11,599 bases of DNA, from NCBI GenBank assembly GCA_910587945.1, contig CAJUNI010000069.1, forward strand, positions 1 to 11,599, written 5' to 3'. The position numbers and the translations under genes were made by a program. The notes below the pieces were generated by a model that was not told the DNA's origin, did not search any database, and saw only the letters and a list, made by a program, of their open reading frames with translations. Positions 7,239-11,599 of this stretch are shown piece after piece. The first letter of the stretch is position 1. Every line of letters begins with the position of its first letter. The stretch comes from an uncultured Parvibacter sp. (GTDB lineage Bacteria > Actinomycetota > Coriobacteriia > Coriobacteriales > Eggerthellaceae).

Positions 7239-7712
7239 CTAGGCCTCTTTGGATTGGCCGTGTCTGCGGGAGCGTGCCCAAAGCTTCACGATGAGAATGC
7301 CAAGGGCGGCTCCAGCGGTATCAACCACCCAGTCCCAAGGATCGCAGCTGCGGCCCTCGACAAATAGTTGGTGAAACTCATCGGTTGCACCATAGAAACT
7401 CGCGAGCAAAAGGGCCACAAGCATCACTTGGGGTCCGTGAAGGTGATGACTTAAGGCACGACTCAAAAAGGCGCCAAGTAATAGGTATTCGCAGAAATGC
7501 CCGATCGGAGAAGGGTCAAACTGGGGACCAAAGAGCGGGCTGAGCTGTAAAAAGAGCCAACGCTTCACCTCTGACAGAAGTCCCGTTCCGTCATCTAAAT
7601 CCGCTCCCGTGTGGGCGGAAGCAAGAAAAATGATGATGAGCATGAGGGCTACTAGGAGCCAGTCAATAATGATGCGAAGGGGAGGGGTTTGTTTGTGAGT
7701 GGAATGTTTCAT
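7239..7712 (-). CDS. VanZ-family membrane protein
   Basis: This 157-residue protein belongs to the VanZ-like family, named after a teicoplanin-resistance accessory protein; most members have no known function. Hydrophobic segments lie at about 14-32, 72-85, 95-110 and 130-146. Family motifs are IGHFCEYLLLGAFL at 70-83 and YGATDEFHQLFVEGR at 107-121, followed by WDWVVDTAGAALG (126-138) with the usual acidic residues. No other glycopeptide-resistance genes are near, so a resistance role is unsupported. It stands alone, convergent with the transporter operon and divergent from dnaE. The ATG at 7712 (minus strand) has only a weak AAGG a few bases upstream, so expression may be low. Confidence 0.85.
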   Translation of the reverse strand: MKHSTHKQTPPLRIIIDWLLVALMLIIIFLASAHTGADLDDGTGLLSEVKRWLFLQLSPLFGPQFDPSPIGHFCEYLLLGAFLSRALSHHLHGPQVMLVALLLASFYGATDEFHQLFVEGRSCDPWDWVVDTAGAALGILIVKLWARSRRHGQSKEA

Positions 7713-7842
7713 AGGCCTTATGCAGGTGGGAAATATAACAGCGTTATGGTAGCAAATTCAGACTATCCGGAGACTCAGAGGCTCATCCGTCAACCGACAT
7801 CATCAATCCATTGAGAATCCATGGGTTGGGAAGTCAAGTTGC

Positions 7843-7851
7843 TGGTATGAT
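7843..7851 (+). promoter_or_regulatory. candidate extended -10 promoter for dnaE
   Basis: TGGTATGAT fits an extended -10 element (TGnTATAAT with one mismatch), about 90 bases upstream of the dnaE start. The only -35-like sequence nearby, TTGGGA (7826-7831), is too close at 14 bases, but extended -10 promoters can work without one. It is the best promoter-like sequence in the 7713-7940 gap. Confidence 0.4.
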
Positions 7852-7929
7852 GACCATCGAAACAAACAAGCGTTCGCGCGCCGCACATCCACTCTTAAAA
7901 CATTCTCAGTGGCGCCTTTACTCAGCATA

Positions 7930-7935
7930 GAGGTG
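7930..7935 (+). promoter_or_regulatory. dnaE ribosome-binding site
   Basis: GAGGTG lies five bases before the dnaE ATG at 7941. It supports that start, which also gives the conserved N-terminus MAFVHLHNHTEYS of bacterial DnaE proteins. Confidence 0.7.
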
Positions 7936-7940
7936 CTTTC

Positions 7941-10900
7941 ATGGCTTTTGTTCATTTGCATAATCACACGGAGTATTCCCTGCTCGACGGCGCTACCCAC
8001 GTCAAGGACATGGTCAAGCGCGCTGCCGAACTCAAGATGCCAGCGGTGGCTATCACTGACCATGGTGTTATGTCCGGAGTGCCAGAACTCTCTGATGCCT
8101 GTGATGCGGTAGAGGCGGAAACCGGGTTCCGGGTGAAGCCCATTTTTGGCTGTGAGGTGTATTTCACTACCGACGAAGAGCTCCGGAAGGATGTTAAGCC
8201 CAAGCTCTACCATCTTCTCCTTTTAGCTAAAACCAATGAGGGCTATCACAATCTGTTGCGCTTGGTGTCGGAATCCCACGTAGATAACTTCTACTACAAG
8301 CCGCGCACTACGTTATCCATGCTGCGTAAATACGGTCATGGCATCATTGGCGCCTCGGCTTGTCTGGCCGGTATTGTTCCAAAGCTTTTAGATAACCGCA
8401 ATTTCGACGGGGCCGTGTCTTGGGCCAAAACCTTTGCTGAGTGTTTTGATCCCGGCGATTTCTACATTGAACTGCAGGATCAAGGTCTTACCACCGATGG
8501 CGGCTTAACCCAAAACGAACTCAATCGTCAGCTTACAGAAGTGGCGAAAGCGGCAGGTCTTAAGACCATTGCCACCAACGACTTCCATTATCTGCTTCGC
8601 GAAGATGCCCGTGCCCAAGACATCATGCTTTGCATTGGCACGGCATCGTCCTTAGGCGACGAAAAGCGCATGCGGTTTGAGAACGATCAGTTCTATATGA
8701 AGACCGAGGAAGAAATGCGCACAGCAATGCGTGACTTCCCGGAGGCCTGTGATAATACCCTTGAGATTGCTGAGAAGTGCAATGTGGTACTAGAGCGGGA
8801 CTCAATTCTTCCGCGGTTCCCGTTGCCTGAAGGGGAAACCGAAGAGAGCTGGTTTAGAAAGCGCGTGCAAGAGGGCCTGGAGAAGCGCTATGGGGTGCCG
8901 GTGCCAGAAGAACCCCAAAAGCGCGCCGACTATGAAATGTCCGTCATTATCGATCAGGGCTTCCCGGCCTACTTCCTCATTGTGCAGGAATACATCGAAT
9001 GGGCTCGCTCCCAAGGCATCGGCGTTGGACCGGGCCGTGGTTCGGCAGCAGGGGCTATTGTGGCCTATGCTATGGGCATCACGGACCTGGATCCTCTAAG
9101 CAACGGTCTTCTGTTCGAACGTTTCTTGTCGCCGGAACGCGTGGAGATGCCTGATATCGACGTCGACTTCGAAGACGAGCGGCGTGGTGAGGTTATCGAG
9201 CACATCAAGCAAGTCTATGGCGAAGATCATGTGGCGGGAGTTATTACCTTTGGTAAGCTCCAGGCGAAGAACGCCGTGCGCGATGCTACCCGCGTGCTTG
9301 GCATGTCCTATAACGTCGGCGACAAAATCTGCAAGATGATTGGTGATGAGCTCGGCATCACCATTGATAAAGCCATGGAGACAAATCCTGAGCTTAAAGA
9401 TGCCTACAATCAGTCCAAGGACCAACCCTATGCGGTTCGGGATGATGGCACCGCCGAAGACAATGTAGCCGCCATCATCGATGCTGCACGCTCCATTGAA
9501 GGTCATGTGCGCGGTGAGGGTGTTCATGCCTGCGCCACCATCATTTGCCGTGACCCCATGGCCGATCACGTTCCCATGAAGCGTGACACCAAGGGCGGCG
9601 GCATTATTACCCAATACGATGGTCATTACACCCCTGACCTCGGCCTTCTCAAGATGGACTTCTTGGGTCTGCGTACGCTGGGTGTGTTGTCGCGCGCCTG
9701 TCGCAATATTGAAGCCCGTACAGGCACTACCATTGTGCCTGAGGAAATTCCGACCGATGATCCCCAAGCCTTTGCTTTGATGCGCTCGGGCAACATGGAC
9801 GGCCTATTCCAGGTAGAAGGCGCGCTCTATGTAAGCTTGTTTAAGCGGCTTCCCCCTACGCGCTTCTCTGACATCGTGGCTTCTATCGCGCTGAATCGCC
9901 CGGGCCCCTTGGAGTCGGGCATGGTGGATGACTATGTCGAAGTAGCGAGCGGGCGCAAGCAAATTCACTACTACGACGATCGTCTGAAGCCTATTTTGGA
10001 AGAAACCTATGGCACCATGGTCTATCAAGAACAGATCATGCAGATATCCATGGCTATGTCTGGCTTCTCGGCGGGTAAAGCTGACAAGCTTCGTAAGGCC
10101 ATGGGTAAAAAGAAGCTCGACGTCATGCGCGCCTTGAAAGAGGACTGGGATAAGGGCGCTGTTGAGAATGGCTATTCGGCTGCTATCGCAGGTCAAATTT
10201 GGGAAGATGCCGAAAAGTTCGCTAAGTATGCGTTTAATAAATCGCACTCCGCTGCCTATGCCATTTTGGTTATGCGTACGGCTTATTTGAAGGCCTACTA
10301 TCCCAACGACTACATGGCTGCTGTGCTGTCGAGCTACATGGGTAACACCGACCGCCTCATTCGCTACATTGCCAGCTGTAATCACAATGGCACACCGGTA
10401 CTGCCGCCCGATATCAATTCCTCGAACATTGAGTTTACGCCGGTCGATGAGGGTATTCGCTTTGGTCTGGTAGGTGTGCGCGGTGTGGGACGCAACGTAG
10501 CTGAGGCTATTATTGCTGAGCGCGATGCGAATGGTCCCTACACCTCCCTTCACGACTTCGTTCGGCGCGTTGATGCCAAGGTCTACAACCGCAAAACCCT
10601 TGAGGCTCTTATCAAGGGTGGTGCCTTTGACTCTACGGGCTATACCCGCAAGCAGCTCATGTATTTTGTTGATGAGACATCGCTTCTGGATGATTCGGCG
10701 AAACGTCAGAAAGACCGCGATGCTGGCCAGGTTTCCATGTTCGACATGTTTGCCGATGACGCTGACTCCGGGTTCCAGGAAGAAATTCCTGCCCCCGATG
10801 GCGTAGAATGGCCGAAGCGCGAAAAGCTTGCTTACGAAAAAGAGATCATGAAGATCTATGTTTCTGAGCATCCGTTGGCTCCCTATGAAGGGGTGCTCTC

Positions 10901-11441
10901 TCGGCTTTCGCGCTACACCATGGGTGATTTGGTGGAAAGCGAAAAGGATATTAAGTCGGCAGTCTTTGCTGGCATGATTTCCGGCGTCTCAACCCAGCTC
11001 ACCAAGCGTGGTTCTAAGATGGCGAAGTTTACCCTGGAGGATACCTCAGGCGCCATTGAATGCATTTGTTTCAAGTACGACGACAACGCTGCCGCTATCC
11101 ATGAGGATGCCATTGTCAAAATCAAGGGCAAGTTCGAACACGGCGATCGTGGCAATCAGATCATGGCCTTTGAAGTAACTGAGTTGGAATTGCGGGAAGA
11201 GGATATGGGACCCTCTCATCTGGAGGTATCCATCGCATCTTCTGACTTCAATGCCGTGAACTCTCAGAAGCTTCAACGCATTTTAAGCATGTTCCCCGGA
11301 CGCGATGGGGTCGTGCTTATGGTGCGCCAAGCCGATGGACGTCGGTTCCGCGCAGAGCTTCCGGTGTCGGTGGATGCTCAGTCGGCTATGCTGCGCTCAG
11401 AAATTGCTTCGCTCTTTGGACGAGGGGCGCTGTCAGCCTAA
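7941..11441 (+). CDS. dnaE: DNA polymerase III subunit alpha (DnaE)
   Basis: This 1166-residue protein is the replicative polymerase alpha subunit, full length for the family. The N-terminal PHP domain (about 1-220) has HLHNHTEYSLLDG, TDHG, GCE, ASACLAG and TNDFHY. The polymerase core (about 280-830) carries GVGPGRGSAAGA (361-372), the catalytic PDIDVDF (D407 and D409), KMDFLGLRTL (third aspartate D573), NRPGPL (652-657) and FNKSHSAAYA (765-774). A helix-hairpin-helix region follows: GLVGVRGVG at 842-850, then a Phe-rich stretch (VSMFDMFADD, 931-940). An OB fold lies at about 1003-1085, and a C-terminal domain follows. VSMFDMF resembles the internal clamp-binding motif of alpha subunits. The gene appears to have its own promoter and converges on a fumarase gene. 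Confidence 0.98.
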   Translation: MAFVHLHNHTEYSLLDGATHVKDMVKRAAELKMPAVAITDHGVMSGVPELSDACDAVEAETGFRVKPIFGCEVYFTTDEELRKDVKPKLYHLLLLAKTNEGYHNLLRLVSESHVDNFYYKPRTTLSMLRKYGHGIIGASACLAGIVPKLLDNRNFDGAVSWAKTFAECFDPGDFYIELQDQGLTTDGGLTQNELNRQLTEVAKAAGLKTIATNDFHYLLREDARAQDIMLCIGTASSLGDEKRMRFENDQFYMKTEEEMRTAMRDFPEACDNTLEIAEKCNVVLERDSILPRFPLPEGETEESWFRKRVQEGLEKRYGVPVPEEPQKRADYEMSVIIDQGFPAYFLIVQEYIEWARSQGIGVGPGRGSAAGAIVAYAMGITDLDPLSNGLLFERFLSPERVEMPDIDVDFEDERRGEVIEHIKQVYGEDHVAGVITFGKLQAKNAVRDATRVLGMSYNVGDKICKMIGDELGITIDKAMETNPELKDAYNQSKDQPYAVRDDGTAEDNVAAIIDAARSIEGHVRGEGVHACATIICRDPMADHVPMKRDTKGGGIITQYDGHYTPDLGLLKMDFLGLRTLGVLSRACRNIEARTGTTIVPEEIPTDDPQAFALMRSGNMDGLFQVEGALYVSLFKRLPPTRFSDIVASIALNRPGPLESGMVDDYVEVASGRKQIHYYDDRLKPILEETYGTMVYQEQIMQISMAMSGFSAGKADKLRKAMGKKKLDVMRALKEDWDKGAVENGYSAAIAGQIWEDAEKFAKYAFNKSHSAAYAILVMRTAYLKAYYPNDYMAAVLSSYMGNTDRLIRYIASCNHNGTPVLPPDINSSNIEFTPVDEGIRFGLVGVRGVGRNVAEAIIAERDANGPYTSLHDFVRRVDAKVYNRKTLEALIKGGAFDSTGYTRKQLMYFVDETSLLDDSAKRQKDRDAGQVSMFDMFADDADSGFQEEIPAPDGVEWPKREKLAYEKEIMKIYVSEHPLAPYEGVLSRLSRYTMGDLVESEKDIKSAVFAGMISGVSTQLTKRGSKMAKFTLEDTSGAIECICFKYDDNAAAIHEDAIVKIKGKFEHGDRGNQIMAFEVTELELREEDMGPSHLEVSIASSDFNAVNSQKLQRILSMFPGRDGVVLMVRQADGRRFRAELPVSVDAQSAMLRSEIASLFGRGALSA

Positions 11442-11460
11442 GCTAGGTTTAAGCGCCCTC
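11422..11460. repeat. imperfect inverted repeat over the convergent dnaE and fumarase stop codons
   Basis: GAGGGGCGCT (11422-11431) pairs with AGCGCCCTC (11452-11460) leaving one bulged G. An inner AGCCTA (11435-11440) pairs with TAGGTT (11444-11449), using one G-T pair, around the loop AGC. Both stop codons lie inside. No T-run follows on either strand, so it is at most a weak bidirectional terminator or an mRNA end-stabilising hairpin. Confidence 0.5.
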
Positions 11461-11599
11461 TTCAACATCGCGATAAAGATCGCCACCGTAGGCATCGAGA
11501 GCTACGAACACGGGGAAGTTTTCCACGGTCAGTTTCCGTAGCGCCTCGGTGCCTAAGTCTTCCCAGGCTACCTCTTCACTGGCCACTACGTGAGTGGCC
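11449..11599 (-). CDS. class I (Fe-S) fumarate hydratase / tartrate dehydratase beta-type, C-terminal fragment
   Basis: The minus strand is open from the right edge to a TAA at 11449-11451, giving 49 C-terminal residues that begin ATHVVASEEVAWEDLG. The stretch EALRKLTVENFPVFVALDAYGGDLY fits the C-terminal end of the beta domain of oxygen-sensitive 4Fe-4S fumarases and tartrate dehydratases, which usually end with a VEDFPxxVxIDxxGNDLY-like segment. These enzymes interconvert fumarate and malate, or dehydrate tartrate. The rest of the gene, including any catalytic residues, is outside the window, so substrate and split or fused form cannot be judged. The stop is seven bases from the dnaE stop. 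The call rests on this short motif only. Confidence 0.7.
   Translation of the reverse strand, partial: ATHVVASEEVAWEDLGTEALRKLTVENFPVFVALDAYGGDLYRDVEEGA

Noticed and set aside
7229..7250. Possible terminator between the S-component gene and the vanZ-like gene
   Set aside because: Only four base pairs (GAGG with CCTC) are clear and the T-run is three bases. This is too weak to call, although some terminator is expected between convergent genes.
9804..10871. Long minus-strand open frame of 355 codons opposite dnaE
   Set aside because: It lies fully antisense to the conserved dnaE core, shows no family motif, and has no plausible context.
1..11599. CRISPR array, insertion sequence, tRNA or rRNA genes, phage or defence genes
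   Set aside because: I saw no repeat-spacer series, transposase motifs, terminal repeats or RNA gene signatures on either strand. Apart from small intergenic gaps, the window is filled by recognised genes.

Overview
The window looks like an ordinary chromosomal stretch from a moderate-GC (roughly 50-55% by eye) Gram-positive bacterium. The actinobacterial-type DnaE (intact PHP domain), the F-type ATP synthase operon, the B12-controlled ECF transporter and the Fe-S fumarase remnant together suggest an anaerobic actinobacterium of the Coriobacteriia/Eggerthellaceae type. That placement is inferred from family flavour and was not tested by search.

Region 1 (1-3447) is the 3' half of an F1Fo-ATP synthase operon: the end of atpA (alpha), then atpG (gamma), atpD (beta) and atpC (epsilon), tightly packed and all on the + strand. 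atpG and atpD abut, and atpD and atpC overlap by one base (TAATG). A strong hairpin with a short T-run closes the operon.

Region 2 (3448-7209) opens with a gap of about 440 bp that carries a compact cobalamin riboswitch with a recognisable B12 box. It lies just ahead of a three-gene energy-coupling-factor (ECF) transporter operon: a transmembrane EcfT component, a single-chain double ABC ATPase (EcfA-EcfA' fused), and a membrane S component that should bind the substrate. The genes overlap one another (28 and 16 bp). The riboswitch, gene order and S-component motifs fit the predicted cobalamin transporters named CbrT/CbrU/CbrV, so the module probably imports vitamin B12 or a corrinoid and is repressed when cobalamin is plentiful.

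Region 3 (7239-7712, - strand) is a small orphan VanZ-family membrane protein, convergent with the transporter operon. A 228-bp divergent intergenic region follows, with a candidate extended -10 promoter and a possible 27-codon leader ORF ahead of dnaE.

Region 4 (7941-11441, +) is full-length dnaE, the replicative DNA polymerase III alpha subunit, with all catalytic aspartates and all nine expected PHP metal ligands. It converges, with a 7-bp gap, on the 3' end of a class I (Fe-S) fumarate hydratase/tartrate dehydratase beta-type gene (- strand) that runs off the right edge. An imperfect inverted repeat covers both stop codons.

I found no convincing new defence, mobile or other undescribed system. 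The most interesting parts are the compact riboswitch with competing pairings around the ribosome-binding site, the B12-linked transporter with a fused ATPase, and the apparently proofreading-competent PHP domain of DnaE.
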